A stretch of DNA of 44,695 nt from Ruminococcus sp. (GCA_021199305.1 JAJQIH010000014.1:12070-56764); one strand, 5' to 3'; positions 31,158 through 41,380 are shown, counted from the first letter of the stretch. Notes: generated by a model from the sequence alone, not told the origin. Program-made: numbers and translations.

Positions 31158-33785
31158 TTACTTGTTTGCAATAGCTGCCTGAGCTGCTGCAAGTCTTGCA
31201 ATCGGAACACGGAAAGGTGAGCATGATACATAATCAAGACCAATCTTGTGGCAGAACTCTACAGATGTAGGATCTCCGCCGTGCTCTCCGCAGATACCAA
31301 TGTGAAGGTTCGGATTTACAGGCTTACCAAGCTTGATAGCCATATCCATCAGCTTGCCAACGCCTGTCTGGTCGAGCTTAGCAAATGGATCGTTCTCGTA
31401 AATCTTAGCGTCATAGTATGCTTCGAGGAACTTGCCAGCGTCATCTCTTGAGAAGCCGAATGTCATCTGTGTAAGGTCGTTTGTACCGAAGCAGAAGAAG
31501 TCAGCTTCCTTAGCAATCTCGTCAGCTGTAAGTGCAGCACGAGGAATTTCGATCATTGTACCAACTTCATACTTGAGGTCGATTCCTGATTCAGCAATAA
31601 TAGCGTCAGCAGTTTCAACAACGAACTTCTTAACGTACTTGAGCTCCTTGACATCTCCAACGAGAGGAATCATAATCTCAGGTTCAACATTCCAGTCAGG
31701 ATGAGCCTTCTTTACGTTGATAGCAGCCTTGATAACAGCGCTTGTCTGCATCTTTGCAATCTCAGGATATGTTACTGCAAGACGGCATCCACGGTGACCC
31801 ATCATCGGGTTGAACTCGTGAAGTGAAGCGATAAGAGCCTTGATCTCTTCAACTGTCTTGCCCTGTGCATCAGCAAGAGCCTTGATGTCAGCCTCTTCTG
31901 TAGGAACAAATTCGTGAAGCGGTGGGTCAAGGAATCTGATTGTAACAGGATTTCCTTCAAGAGCCTCATAAAGAGCCTCAAAGTCGCTCTGCTGCATTGG
32001 TTCAATCTTAGCAAGAGCAGCTTCTCTCTCTTCTACTGTATCTGAACAAATCATTTCTCTGAATGCTGCGATTCTCTCTGGGTCAAAGAACATATGCTCT
32101 GTACGGCAAAGTCCGATTCCCTCTGCGCCAAGCTCTCTTGCCTTCTTAGCGTCAGCAGGAGTATCAGCGTTTGTTCTTACCTTTAATACTCTGTACTTGT
32201 CAGCCCAAGCCATAATTCTTCCGAACTCGCCAGCGATTGTAGCATCGACTGTCGGAATAATTCCGTCGTAAATGTTACCTGTTGAACCGTCGATAGAAAT
32301 GTAATCGCCTTCAGTAAATGTCTTTCCAGCAAGTGTGAACTTCTTGTTAGCTTCGTCCATAGTAATTTCCGAGCAGCCTGATACGCAGCAGGTTCCCATT
32401 CCACGAGCAACAACAGCAGCGTGAGATGTCATACCACCACGAACTGTAAGGATTCCCTGTGAAGCCTTCATACCTGTGATGTCCTCAGGTGAAGTTTCAA
32501 GACGAACCAAAACAACCTTTTCGCCTCTTGCGTTCCACTCTTCAGCGTCCTCAGCTGAGAATACGATTTTACCGCAAGCAGCTCCAGGAGAAGCGCCAAG
32601 TCCCTTTCCAACAGGTGTAGCAGCCTTAAGCTCCTTAGCGTCGAACTGTGGGTGAAGAAGTGAGTCAAGGTTTCTAGGATCGATCATTAAAACAGCTTCT
32701 TCTTCAGTTCTCATACCCTCGTCAACGAGGTCGCAAGCAATCTTAAGAGCAGCCTGTGCTGTTCTCTTACCATTTCTTGTCTGAAGCATATAGAGCTTTC
32801 CATGTTCAACAGTAAACTCCATATCCTGCATATCTCTATAGTGATTTTCAAGTGTTGAGCAAACGTTCTTGAATTCTTCAAATGCTTCAGGGAACTTCTC
32901 AGCCATCTGAGCGATTGGCATTGGTGTACGAACACCAGCAACAACGTCTTCGCCCTGAGCGTTTGTCAAAAATTCTCCCATAAGCTTCTTTTCACCAGTA
33001 GCCGGGTCACGAGTAAATGCAACACCAGTACCGCAGTCGTCACCCATATTACCGAATGCCATAGACTGTACGTTTACAGCGGTACCCCATGAATAAGGAA
33101 TATCGTTGTCACGACGGTATACGTTAGCACGAGGGTTATCCCATGAACGGAATACAGCCTTAACAGCTCCCATGAGCTGCTCCTTCGGGTCTGTCGGGAA
33201 GTCAACGCCAATCTTAGCCTTGTATTCAGCCTTGAACTGACCAGCAAGCTCCTTGAGGTCGTCAGCTGTAAGCTCAACGTCCTGAGTAACGCCCTTCTTA
33301 GCCTTCATTTCATCGATGAGTTCTTCAAAATATTTCTTTCCAACTTCCATAACTACGTCGGAATACATTTGGATAAATCTTCTGTAGCAGTCCCATGCCC
33401 AGCGAGGATTTCCAGATTTCTTAGCCATAACCTCAACAACAGTTTCGTTAAGACCAAGGTTTAAAATTGTGTCCATCATTCCAGGCATTGAAGCTCTTGC
33501 TCCTGAACGTACTGAAACGAGTAGAGGATTTTCACTGTCGCCGAATTTCTTTCCTGTGATTTCCTCCATTTTAACGATGTATTCATTGATCTGTGCCTGA
33601 ATCTCATCGTTGATCTGTCTGCCATCCTCATAATATTGAGTACAAGCTTCAGTTGTGATAGTAAAGCCCTGAGGAACAGGAAGACCGAGCTTTGTCATCT
33701 CAGCGAGGTTTGCGCCCTTACCGCCGAGAAGCTCTCTCATGTTAGCGTCACCCTCTGAGAACAAATAAACCCACTTTTTGCTCAT
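31158..33785 (-). CDS. ppdK: Pyruvate, phosphate dikinase
   Basis: Interconverts pyruvate + ATP + phosphate with PEP + AMP + pyrophosphate; in anaerobes it often replaces or complements pyruvate kinase. It has 875 aa, the normal length. The ATP-grasp N-terminal domain begins KKWVYLFSEGDA with GGKGANLAEM. The swivelling phosphohistidine domain has GGMTSHAAVVARGMG, whose His is the phosphorylated residue. The C-terminal PEP/pyruvate barrel has CRTEHMFF, GTNDLTQ and ICGEHGGDP with the catalytic Cys. GGAGG precedes the ATG on the minus strand. It is a single-gene unit ending at a shared terminator. Confidence 0.97.
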   Translation of the reverse strand: MSKKWVYLFSEGDANMRELLGGKGANLAEMTKLGLPVPQGFTITTEACTQYYEDGRQINDEIQAQINEYIVKMEEITGKKFGDSENPLLVSVRSGARASMPGMMDTILNLGLNETVVEVMAKKSGNPRWAWDCYRRFIQMYSDVVMEVGKKYFEELIDEMKAKKGVTQDVELTADDLKELAGQFKAEYKAKIGVDFPTDPKEQLMGAVKAVFRSWDNPRANVYRRDNDIPYSWGTAVNVQSMAFGNMGDDCGTGVAFTRDPATGEKKLMGEFLTNAQGEDVVAGVRTPMPIAQMAEKFPEAFEEFKNVCSTLENHYRDMQDMEFTVEHGKLYMLQTRNGKRTAQAALKIACDLVDEGMRTEEEAVLMIDPRNLDSLLHPQFDAKELKAATPVGKGLGASPGAACGKIVFSAEDAEEWNARGEKVVLVRLETSPEDITGMKASQGILTVRGGMTSHAAVVARGMGTCCVSGCSEITMDEANKKFTLAGKTFTEGDYISIDGSTGNIYDGIIPTVDATIAGEFGRIMAWADKYRVLKVRTNADTPADAKKARELGAEGIGLCRTEHMFFDPERIAAFREMICSDTVEEREAALAKIEPMQQSDFEALYEALEGNPVTIRFLDPPLHEFVPTEEADIKALADAQGKTVEEIKALIASLHEFNPMMGHRGCRLAVTYPEIAKMQTSAVIKAAINVKKAHPDWNVEPEIMIPLVGDVKELKYVKKFVVETADAIIAESGIDLKYEVGTMIEIPRAALTADEIAKEADFFCFGTNDLTQMTFGFSRDDAGKFLEAYYDAKIYENDPFAKLDQTGVGKLMDMAIKLGKPVNPNLHIGICGEHGGDPTSVEFCHKIGLDYVSCSPFRVPIARLAAAQAAIANK

Positions 33786-34087
33786 TTGGTATCTACCTCC
33801 AAAAAAATTTTTGTTTCGCCGTATAGCCTTAAAGCGTCGGCTACGGACTTACAATGATTATATCATAAAAAAACATAAAAAGCTAGTCCTTTTGTGCAAG
33901 TTTTGAGAAATTTTTCTAAAAATCAGTCCTTTGTTTTCTTCTGTTTTTTGCAAAAGGCAAAAAAATTATGGTGGGTGTTGTAATGAAGCGATTTTTATTG
34001 TATAATAAGGATATGATTTTAAACGATTTAACGGTGTGAATACAAACATTTCAGAGAATATTTTTTAGAAAAGGACGGGCGAACACT
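33786..34087. promoter_or_regulatory. Divergent intergenic region with the glmU promoter
   Basis: On the plus strand, TTGTAA (33978-33983), 17 bases and TATAAT (34001-34006) make a good promoter for glmU-pth-mfd, with a leader of about 75 nt. On the minus strand a TATAAT (33857-33862 reversed) can serve ppdK, but no good -35 box is seen beside it. Nothing else is recognised in these 302 bases. Confidence 0.7.
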
Positions 34088-35518
34088 ATGAAAAACTCTG
34101 TTATTATACTTGCCGGCGGGCAGGGTAAGAGAATGAAGATTGACAAGCCGAAGGTTTTGTGCGAGGTTCTGGGTCAGCCGATGCTCGAATGGGTTATCAA
34201 GGCTTGTGAAGCAGCGGGCGAGCGCAACATTTGTGTTGTGCGGGGCTTTGCGGGACATTTTATTACAAACTACCTCAACGGAAGATACCCTACAGTTTTG
34301 CAAAGGGACAGATTGGGAACTGGTCACGCTGTTATGCAGGCGGTTGACTTCTTAAAAGAAAATATCGATGGCAGTACGCTTATTCTTTGCGGCGATGCGC
34401 CATTTATCGACAAGGAAACTATCAAGGGCGCTTTAAAGCTTCATCAGGAGGAGGACTGCTCAGTAACGGTAGTAACGTCGGTTGTTGACAATCCGTCTGG
34501 CTACGGCAGAATTATAAGAACTGAAAACGGAATCGCTGGTATTACAGAAGAAAAGGACTGCACAGATGAGCAGAGAAAAATAAAGGAAATAAATTCAGGC
34601 TGCTACTGGTTTAAGACAAAAGATCTTCTGGACGTATTGTTTGAAATAACTCCTGACAACGCTCAGGGCGAATACTATCTGACAGATTGCATAGAGCTTA
34701 TTATCAACAACGGTAAAAAGGCTGACGCTTATATTTCAAAGAACCAGAACGTATCTCTCGGCGCAAACGACAGAAGAAGTCTTTTAAAGCTCAATACCAT
34801 TGCCAGAGAGACAAATATAAACAAGCACCTCGACAACGGAATTGAATTTACCTGCACAGACGGCGTAATAATCGGAAACGACGTTGAAATAGGAGCGGGA
34901 ACTGTTATCCATTCAGGCTGTGTGCTGACAGGAAATACTAAAATCGGAAACGGCTGCGTTATAGGCCCGAATACCTGCCTTTGCGACACAAGCGTTGGAT
35001 TTGATTGCGTTCTCAATAATGTTCAGGCGCACGAGTCTGAAATCGGAAGCGGCGTCAGAATCGGACCGTGGGTGCAATTAAGACCGGGAACGAAAATTTC
35101 CAATAATGTTAAAATCGGCGACTTTGTTGAGATTAAAAATTCCACAATCGGCGACTCAACGTCTGTGGCACACTTAACATATATCGGCGACAGCGACGTT
35201 GGCGAAAACGTAAACTTCGGCTGCGGAGTTGCAACGGCTAACTATAACGGCGACAAGAAGTTCAGAACCAAGGTTGGCGACAATGCGTTTATCGGCTGTA
35301 ACACTAATCTGATTGCGCCTGTTAAGGTCGGAAGCTGCACTTATACAGCGGCAGGCTCAACCATAACGAAGGATATTCCTGACGGCGCGCTTGTAATCGA
35401 GAGAAGCGACGCTACAGTAAAGGAAGGCTACGCTGACAGAATGCTCAGGCACAGAGTTGAAAAATTCAACGCTAAAAAGGAGCAGACTTCGGAGAATAAC
35501 GACAGCGTCGAGGAATAA
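34088..35518 (+). CDS. glmU: Bifunctional UDP-GlcNAc pyrophosphorylase / GlcN-1-P acetyltransferase
   Basis: Makes UDP-N-acetylglucosamine for peptidoglycan and wall polymers by acetylating glucosamine-1-phosphate and then uridylylating it. It has 476 aa. The N-terminal pyrophosphorylase domain starts IILAGGQGKRMKIDKPKVL (nucleotide loop) and shows GTGHAVMQA and CGDAPFI. The C-terminal half (about 250-455) is a left-handed beta-helix of hexapeptide repeats, with RPGTKI, NFGCGVATANYNG and FIGCNTNLIAPV, the acetyltransferase core. AAAAGGA lies before the ATG. It heads the glmU-pth-mfd operon, with only 4 bases before pth. Confidence 0.96.
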   Translation: MKNSVIILAGGQGKRMKIDKPKVLCEVLGQPMLEWVIKACEAAGERNICVVRGFAGHFITNYLNGRYPTVLQRDRLGTGHAVMQAVDFLKENIDGSTLILCGDAPFIDKETIKGALKLHQEEDCSVTVVTSVVDNPSGYGRIIRTENGIAGITEEKDCTDEQRKIKEINSGCYWFKTKDLLDVLFEITPDNAQGEYYLTDCIELIINNGKKADAYISKNQNVSLGANDRRSLLKLNTIARETNINKHLDNGIEFTCTDGVIIGNDVEIGAGTVIHSGCVLTGNTKIGNGCVIGPNTCLCDTSVGFDCVLNNVQAHESEIGSGVRIGPWVQLRPGTKISNNVKIGDFVEIKNSTIGDSTSVAHLTYIGDSDVGENVNFGCGVATANYNGDKKFRTKVGDNAFIGCNTNLIAPVKVGSCTYTAAGSTITKDIPDGALVIERSDATVKEGYADRMLRHRVEKFNAKKEQTSENNDSVEE

Positions 35519-35522
35519 TCTT

Positions 35523-36143
35523 ATGAGCATCTGGGATATATTTAAAAAGGTGGAGAGTGAAAGAGGCTCTCAGAAGCCTGAATATATAATTGCAGGGCTG
35601 GGAAATCCAGGACTTACTTATGAGGGCACACGCCACAACGCAGGCTTTATGGCGATTGATAAGCTTTTGGAGGACACATCTTCAAGCGGATTTAAAATGA
35701 AGTTCAAGTCAAAATGCACAACTGCTGTTGTCGGCGGTAAAAGCTGTCTTATATTAAAGCCTGAAACTTTTATGAACAATTCAGGCGAAGCGATTGAAGC
35801 GGCGATGAGCTTTTATAAAATTCCGATTGAAAGGGTAGTAATAGCGTTTGACGACATTTCTCTTGACGTTGGGAAACTCAGAATCAGAAGAAAAGGCTCT
35901 CACGGAGGACACAACGGAATCAAAAGCATTGTAGCGCTTACAGGTTCAGAAGACTTTCCACGGGTTAAAATCGGCGTTGGCAAAAAGCCAAGACCTGACT
36001 ACGACCTTGCAAAATGGGTGCTGTCTAAGTTTTCAAAGTCAGAGCAGGAGGCTTTGGACTCGGCTCTTACCGCAGCAGCAGAAAGTATAAGGCTTATAGT
36101 TTCGGGAAAAATTGACGAAGCAATGAACAAATTCAATTCCTGA
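35523..36143 (+). CDS. pth: Peptidyl-tRNA hydrolase
   Basis: Releases peptides from prematurely dropped peptidyl-tRNAs. The ATG at 35523 follows GAGGAA (35510-35515) by 7 bases; the upstream in-frame extension lies inside glmU and is rejected. It has 206 aa. Motifs are IAGLGNPG, TRHNAGF (catalytic His), PETFMNNSGEA, FDDISLDVGKLRIRRKGSHGGHNG (split over the active-site region) and FPRVKIGVG. An N-terminal stretch of about 20 residues (SIWDIFKKVESERGSQKP) precedes the usual start and could be an extra helix. Genomic order glmU-pth-mfd is typical of Firmicutes. Confidence 0.95.
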   Translation: MSIWDIFKKVESERGSQKPEYIIAGLGNPGLTYEGTRHNAGFMAIDKLLEDTSSSGFKMKFKSKCTTAVVGGKSCLILKPETFMNNSGEAIEAAMSFYKIPIERVVIAFDDISLDVGKLRIRRKGSHGGHNGIKSIVALTGSEDFPRVKIGVGKKPRPDYDLAKWVLSKFSKSEQEALDSALTAAAESIRLIVSGKIDEAMNKFNS

Positions 36144-36160
36144 AAAGCGAAGGGAAAAAC

Positions 36161-39100
36161 GTGAATATATTTTTAAAAATGGCAGCTCAGGTTCCTTTTA
36201 TGAAGGAGCTTTCTGACTCTGTTCAGAATAAGGGCTATCCTGTTGCTGTGACAGGGGTTTCAAATATTCATAAATCACATCTGGCTTATGCGTTAGCGTC
36301 GCATGAGCCTGTTTGTGTTGTAACGGATACCGAAACGGAAGCTATGCGAATGGTAAAGGATATAAACGCACTTTCGGGTTCTGGTATAGCCGTACTGTTT
36401 CCGACCAAGGATTATCTGTTTATACACACCGACGGCGCAAGCTTTGAATATGAGCAAATGCGCCTTGCCGCATTGTCGGCAATATCACAGGGAAAAGCTT
36501 CTGTTTTAGTAGCGCCTGTTGACGCTGTTATGCAGGGAACCGTTCCCAAAAGTATTTTGGCAGAGCATACATTCACGCTCAGAAAAGGCGATACAATTGA
36601 TATAGCCGAGCTTTCAGGTCGCCTTATAGGGTCGGGGTATTCAAAGTTTTCTCAGGTTGAGGGAACGGCTCAATTTTCAAGGCGAGGAGATATTTTCGAC
36701 ATATTCGGCGTATCAATGGATGAGCCTGTAAGACTTGAGCTGTGGGGAGATGAAATTGACAAAATTTATACCTTCGACCCACAAAGTCAGAGAAGAACGA
36801 GCGAGGTTCAAAGCTGCGTTGTAGCGCCAGCGAGAGAAATTTTATTTGAAGGCGACTGCCTTAAAGATAAGCTTTGCGAGCTTTCAAAAAAGGCGAGAGG
36901 AAAATTAGCTGAGAAAATCAGGCAGAGCATCCAAAGCGATACAGAGCTTTTGTCTGCTGGAATTTCGCTTACAGACCTCGACAGATATTATAACTTGGCC
37001 TACAGCACAAGAACGACAGTATTTGATTACTTTGAAGATTCACAGATTGTGGTTTGCGAGCGGGAGTCGGTTTTATCAAGGGCAAAGGCGTTTGCTTCCT
37101 CGCTTACGGAGGATCTGAAGGTCCTTTACGAGCAGGGGATAATGACAAAATCTCTTGACGGATTTTACTTGACGACAGCGGAAATAACAAAGCTGTTTGC
37201 CGATTCTAAAACTATCTATCTTGATACGTTTATGCGTGGCGGAAGGGTAGAGCTGAAGGCACTTATAAACGCAAGCTGTTATCAGACGTCAGCGTGGAGC
37301 GGAGATTTCAAGTCGCTCGTGTCGGAGCTTAAAGCCTTCTGTGGCAGAGATTATACAACCGTTTTGTACGGAGGAAGCGAAAAAACGCTTGATATTTTAA
37401 TTTCAGATCTTCGTGAAAACGACATTCCCTGCGAACGGCTGAAGGATGACAGCGAGCTTGTCAAGGGGTTTGTTTATGTGACGGCGGGCTCTGTTTCCAA
37501 CGGATTTGATTACGCAGATGCAAGGCTTGCGCTTCTGACAAGGCTTCAGACTGAAAGCTCCAAAAAGAGAAAAGGCCGCTATAAGGCAGGAGAAAAAATC
37601 AATAGCTTAAGCGACATAAACGTCGGCGATCTGGTGGTTCACTCGCTTTACGGAATCGGTAGATTTCAAGGAATTAAAAAGCTTGAAAACGGCGGGGTTT
37701 TAAAGGACTACATTACCATTTCATATGCTGGCAGCGACGTCTTGTACGTTCCTGTAACACAGCTTGATCTTGTAACAGGATATGTAGGTTCTGGCGACGA
37801 CGACAAGGTAAAACTCAATAAATTAAATTCCGGCGAGTGGAAGAAAACAAAATCAAGAGTCAAAGCGGCAGCGGAGGATATGGCGAAGGAGCTTACTGCT
37901 CTTTACGCAAAACGACAGCTTTCAAAGGGCTATGCTTTTTCGCCTGACAGCGAATGGCAGAGAGATTTTGAAGAACGATTTGACTATACTGAAACTGACG
38001 ATCAGCTCAGAAGTATTTCTGAGATAAAGTCTGATATGGAAAAGCCGTACCCGATGGATAGGCTTTTGTGCGGAGATGTCGGCTTCGGAAAAACGGAGGT
38101 TGCTTTTCGGGCTTGTATGAAGTGTATGCTCGATTCAAAGCAGTGCGCTATCCTTGTGCCTACTACCGTTTTAGCCTGGCAGCATTACCAGACGGCAGTA
38201 AAGCGGTTCGAGCATTTTCCTGTAAGAATAGAGCTGCTTTCACGTTTCAGAACTCCAACCGAGCAAAAGAAGGTTATAAGAGATTTGAAGTCAGGCCTTG
38301 TCGATATGGTTATCGGAACGCACAGGCTTGTTCAGAAGGATATAGAGTTTAAGGATTTAGGACTTGCAGTAATCGACGAGGAGCAGCGCTTTGGCGTAAA
38401 GCATAAAGAAAAGTTCAAGGAAATGTTCCCGTCAGTTGATATTTTGACCCTTTCAGCAACTCCAATTCCACGAACGCTTAATATGGCGATGAGTGGAATA
38501 AGAGATATGTCGACAATCGACGATCCTCCTCAGGACAGACTTCCGGTTCAGACCTATGTAATCGAACACAACGAAGCGGTTATTGTAAACGCAATAGAAC
38601 GAGAGCTAAGACGTGGCGGTCAGGTTTATTATATTCACAACCGTGTTGAAACTATAAACCATACTGCGGCGAAGCTTTCATCGCTTGTTGACGCAAGAAT
38701 CGAAGTAGCTCACGGACAAATGAGCGAAAGCGAGCTTTCAAATGTCTGGCGAAGGCTTGTGGATAAGGAAATTGACGTGCTTGTTTGCACAACGATAATA
38801 GAAACGGGCGTTGACGTTTCCAACGTAAATACGCTTATTATCGAAAACGCCGACCGCTTCGGCTTAGCGCAGCTTTATCAGCTGAGAGGAAGGGTAGGAC
38901 GCTCGTCAAGAAGAGCTTTTGCATACTTTACCTTTACAAGAGGTAAGGAGCTTTCAGAAATAGCATCTAAGCGGCTTCAGGCGATAAGAGAGTTTACACA
39001 GTTCGGCTCAGGCTTTAAAATCGCTATGCGGGATTTAGAGCTGAGAGGAGCAGGAAGTATACTTTCTTCAAGGCAGTCAGGACACATGGAAGCGGTAGGA

Positions 39101-39610
39101 TACGAAATGTATCTCAGAATTTTAAATGAAGCGATAGCCGAGCAAAAGGGCGAAGCGCTTCCTATATCGTCTGAGGACTGTATGGTTGACATTACAATCA
39201 ACGCATATATTCCTGATTCTTATATCGAAAGCCTGACACAGCGAATTGATGCATACAGAAAAATTGCGGCAATATATAACGAAGAGGACGCAAACGACGT
39301 AATCGACGAGCTTTGCGACAGATACGGAAAAATTCCTCGCTCGGTTGACGGACTTATCGAGGTTTCACTTTTGAGAAACAGAGCATCACAGCTTAAAATT
39401 TCTGAAATCGCACAGAGGGGAAAGAATATAAACTTCTATATAAAGGATATTCTTTCTGAGCAGATAACTTCTCTGGCAAAGGTTTATAAGCGGCGAATCA
39501 AATTTGTCGACGAAGCAAAGCCATACTTTGTGGTAACGCTCGACGGCGGTCAGAAGCCTATTGAGCTTGTAAGGCAGACGCTTGAAATTATGGAAAAAGC
39601 GGCGGAATAA
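36161..39610 (+). CDS. mfd: Transcription-repair coupling factor Mfd
   Basis: Removes RNA polymerase stalled at lesions and recruits UvrA. It has 1149 aa. The N-terminal UvrB-like region is followed by the RNA-polymerase-interaction (CarD-like) domain around INVGDLVVHSLYGIGRFQG. The SF2 translocase has Walker A GDVGFGKTEVA, the DEEQRFG box, TLSATPIPRTL and the C-terminal RecA motifs IETGVDVSNVNTLI and QLRGRVGRS. The TRCF C-terminal domain ends the protein. The GTG start at 36161 has GAAGGG 6 bases upstream; a further ATG exists at 36179 but skips the conserved start. It ends the operon before a 12-bp terminator stem. Confidence 0.96.
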   Translation: MNIFLKMAAQVPFMKELSDSVQNKGYPVAVTGVSNIHKSHLAYALASHEPVCVVTDTETEAMRMVKDINALSGSGIAVLFPTKDYLFIHTDGASFEYEQMRLAALSAISQGKASVLVAPVDAVMQGTVPKSILAEHTFTLRKGDTIDIAELSGRLIGSGYSKFSQVEGTAQFSRRGDIFDIFGVSMDEPVRLELWGDEIDKIYTFDPQSQRRTSEVQSCVVAPAREILFEGDCLKDKLCELSKKARGKLAEKIRQSIQSDTELLSAGISLTDLDRYYNLAYSTRTTVFDYFEDSQIVVCERESVLSRAKAFASSLTEDLKVLYEQGIMTKSLDGFYLTTAEITKLFADSKTIYLDTFMRGGRVELKALINASCYQTSAWSGDFKSLVSELKAFCGRDYTTVLYGGSEKTLDILISDLRENDIPCERLKDDSELVKGFVYVTAGSVSNGFDYADARLALLTRLQTESSKKRKGRYKAGEKINSLSDINVGDLVVHSLYGIGRFQGIKKLENGGVLKDYITISYAGSDVLYVPVTQLDLVTGYVGSGDDDKVKLNKLNSGEWKKTKSRVKAAAEDMAKELTALYAKRQLSKGYAFSPDSEWQRDFEERFDYTETDDQLRSISEIKSDMEKPYPMDRLLCGDVGFGKTEVAFRACMKCMLDSKQCAILVPTTVLAWQHYQTAVKRFEHFPVRIELLSRFRTPTEQKKVIRDLKSGLVDMVIGTHRLVQKDIEFKDLGLAVIDEEQRFGVKHKEKFKEMFPSVDILTLSATPIPRTLNMAMSGIRDMSTIDDPPQDRLPVQTYVIEHNEAVIVNAIERELRRGGQVYYIHNRVETINHTAAKLSSLVDARIEVAHGQMSESELSNVWRRLVDKEIDVLVCTTIIETGVDVSNVNTLIIENADRFGLAQLYQLRGRVGRSSRRAFAYFTFTRGKELSEIASKRLQAIREFTQFGSGFKIAMRDLELRGAGSILSSRQSGHMEAVGYEMYLRILNEAIAEQKGEALPISSEDCMVDITINAYIPDSYIESLTQRIDAYRKIAAIYNEEDANDVIDELCDRYGKIPRSVDGLIEVSLLRNRASQLKISEIAQRGKNINFYIKDILSEQITSLAKVYKRRIKFVDEAKPYFVVTLDGGQKPIELVRQTLEIMEKAAE

Positions 39611-39619
39611 AAAAACAAA

Positions 39620-39647
39620 ACGCTCTCTTAATTCTTTAAGAGAGCGT
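39620..39647 (+). terminator. Terminator after mfd
   Basis: ACGCTCTCTTAA (39620-39631) pairs with TTAAGAGAGCGT (39636-39647), a 12-bp perfect stem with a 4-base loop, 9 bases after the mfd stop. The following AATTTGTG is a weak T tract. Confidence 0.75.
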
Positions 39648-39688
39648 AATTTGTGAACAAACTGTAAATTCGCTGGGGGGGTAACCTA

Positions 39689-39717
39689 TTGACAGAAAGA
39701 ATCAAATATGCTATGCT
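39689..39717 (+). promoter_or_regulatory. Promoter of the ABC exporter operon
   Basis: TTGACA (39689-39694), 17 bases, TATGCT (39712-39717). A run of seven G (39675-39681) lies just upstream of the -35 box. Confidence 0.75.
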
Positions 39718-39786
39718 TCTATTTGGAAATTTAAATGTTTTTCTGAGATAAAGAAAGGCGAGAAACAAAGAAAGTGAGGGCAACGA

Positions 39787-40446
39787 ATGAAGTTAAAAAG
39801 ACTGAATCGAGGACTTTTGCTCGGTGCGGTTTTGCTTGTGGGTACTGTCAGCTTTGTAGTAGCTCAGTCGGTCAGGTTTTCAAAATACAAGCCTGACGTA
39901 GAAACCAAGGTCGACGAGTACATATCAGATATGTGTCAGGCAAACATCGACAGCACGAGTGAAGGCTCGACAGAGCCGCTGGTGGAGCTTATAAATAACT
40001 ACTGGCAAAGCGGCGGAAGTGAAAACGCTTTTGATTACTGGTGCTATACAATGGGCACTACGCTTGAAATGATAAACGATGATTACGACGACGTTTACGG
40101 TAAAATCGAAAGCATGGATTATTATCTTAGCAATGTGAGCATTTCTCAATACGGGCAGGACTGTGCAAAGGTAACCTTTGACTGCTCGATAAACGTAGTC
40201 TACAACGGAAATCCAATGCTGTATGACTTGGATTATCATTCCTGCTTTGATTTTTCATATCAGGAGGATTTGCCGTCAGAGGATGAAAAGTACGAAGCGA
40301 CAATTGAGTATTGGGATTGCGGCTTGATTTTACAACTTGACGGCGACGAATGGAAGATAATAAACAGCTGTTCCGGAAGCTGGAGCTGTGGCGAGCCTGA
40401 AACGATTGAAGTGGATTCAAGCGAGGAGATGACGGCAGATGAGTAA
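39787..40446 (+). CDS. Anchored extracytoplasmic protein of unknown function
   Basis: A 219-aa protein I do not recognise. It has a basic N-terminus and one hydrophobic segment (about 9-27, LLLGAVLLVGTVSFVVAQS), a signal anchor or uncleaved signal without a lipobox. The rest is an acidic outside domain rich in Tyr, Asp and Cys (about eight Cys, possibly forming disulphides), ending in an acidic tail. It overlaps the ABC ATPase gene by 8 bases, so it is probably made together with and works beside the exporter, for example as a substrate-binding or immunity-type partner. That role is inferred only from the operon. Confidence 0.75.
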   Translation: MKLKRLNRGLLLGAVLLVGTVSFVVAQSVRFSKYKPDVETKVDEYISDMCQANIDSTSEGSTEPLVELINNYWQSGGSENAFDYWCYTMGTTLEMINDDYDDVYGKIESMDYYLSNVSISQYGQDCAKVTFDCSINVVYNGNPMLYDLDYHSCFDFSYQEDLPSEDEKYEATIEYWDCGLILQLDGDEWKIINSCSGSWSCGEPETIEVDSSEEMTADE

Positions 40447-41380
40447 TAATGTGCTTTTTAAAGTAGACCACATAAACAAGACTATTGGCAGCCGTCAGAT
40501 TCTTCACGACGTTTCGTTTGAAGCGTATGCTGGAGAGGTTTTCGGCTTTTTAGGACCTAACGGAGCGGGAAAGACCACAACTATAAAAATTGCGGCAGGA
40601 CTGATTTCTGCAGACAGCGGAAGCGTTGAAATTGACGGAGTAAACGTAAAGAAGAATTTTGAAAAGGCAATGTCGTCGGTCGGCGCAATTGTTGAAAATC
40701 CTGAGATGTATAAATATCTGACGGGCAGAAAAAACCTTGAGCAGTCCGCAAGAATAAGAGAGGGCGTTACGAAGGAACGTATAGACGAGGTTGTAAGACT
40801 TGTAAAGCTTGAAAACAGAATCAACGACAAGATAAGCAAGTATTCTCTCGGTATGCGTCAGCGTTTAGGCGTAGCGCAGGCGATTTTGCACCACCCGAAG
40901 GTGCTCATTCTCGACGAGCCTACAAACGGACTTGACCCGGCGGGAATAAAGGAGCTTCGTGATATTTTAAAGGGACTTGCGCACGACGAAGGAATATGCG
41001 TAATAGTTTCCTCTCACTTGATGAGTGAAATGGAGCTTATGTGCGACAGAGTCGGAATTATTGCAAACGGAAAAATGATAGGCGTTCACACTCTTGAGGA
41101 ATTTACAAATGCGTCAAAGGACAACAGCGTTACCATTCGCTTGAGAGTTGATAACCCTGTCCTCGCAGCAAAGCTTGTTTCAGCGTCAAAAATTGACGGC
41201 AAGTCTATTGAAGTCAAGCTGAGCCGTGAAAATTCCGACAAGGCCACCGCTCAGATTGTTAAACAGCTGGTCGACGGAATGGTAGAGGTTTATTCTATTA
41301 CCGAGCCTGAGCATAAATCGCTTGAGGACGCATTTATACAGCTTACCGCAGCACAGCAGGGAGGTGGTCAGATTGGGTAA
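40439..41380 (+). CDS. ABC transporter ATP-binding protein (ABC-2 exporter type)
   Basis: A 313-aa ATPase of the BcrA/CcmA-like subfamily. Walker A GPNGAGKTT lies at 39-47, the signature YSLGMRQRL near 137-145, Walker B VLILDEPTNGLDP follows, and the switch His is in VSSHLMSEMEL. The C-terminal about 90 residues are the extra regulatory domain common in this group. GAGGAG lies 11 bases ahead of the ATG, and the start overlaps the previous gene by 8 bases. The permease gene overlaps its stop by 8 bases, so the three are one translational unit. Cargo is unknown: peptide antibiotics, lipids or signals are typical. Confidence 0.93.
   Translation: MSNNVLFKVDHINKTIGSRQILHDVSFEAYAGEVFGFLGPNGAGKTTTIKIAAGLISADSGSVEIDGVNVKKNFEKAMSSVGAIVENPEMYKYLTGRKNLEQSARIREGVTKERIDEVVRLVKLENRINDKISKYSLGMRQRLGVAQAILHHPKVLILDEPTNGLDPAGIKELRDILKGLAHDEGICVIVSSHLMSEMELMCDRVGIIANGKMIGVHTLEEFTNASKDNSVTIRLRVDNPVLAAKLVSASKIDGKSIEVKLSRENSDKATAQIVKQLVDGMVEVYSITEPEHKSLEDAFIQLTAAQQGGGQIG

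Noticed and set aside
39675-39681. Seven-G run as a phase-variation tract
   Set aside because: It is short, intergenic and outside the -35/-10 spacer, so slippage there has no obvious effect.
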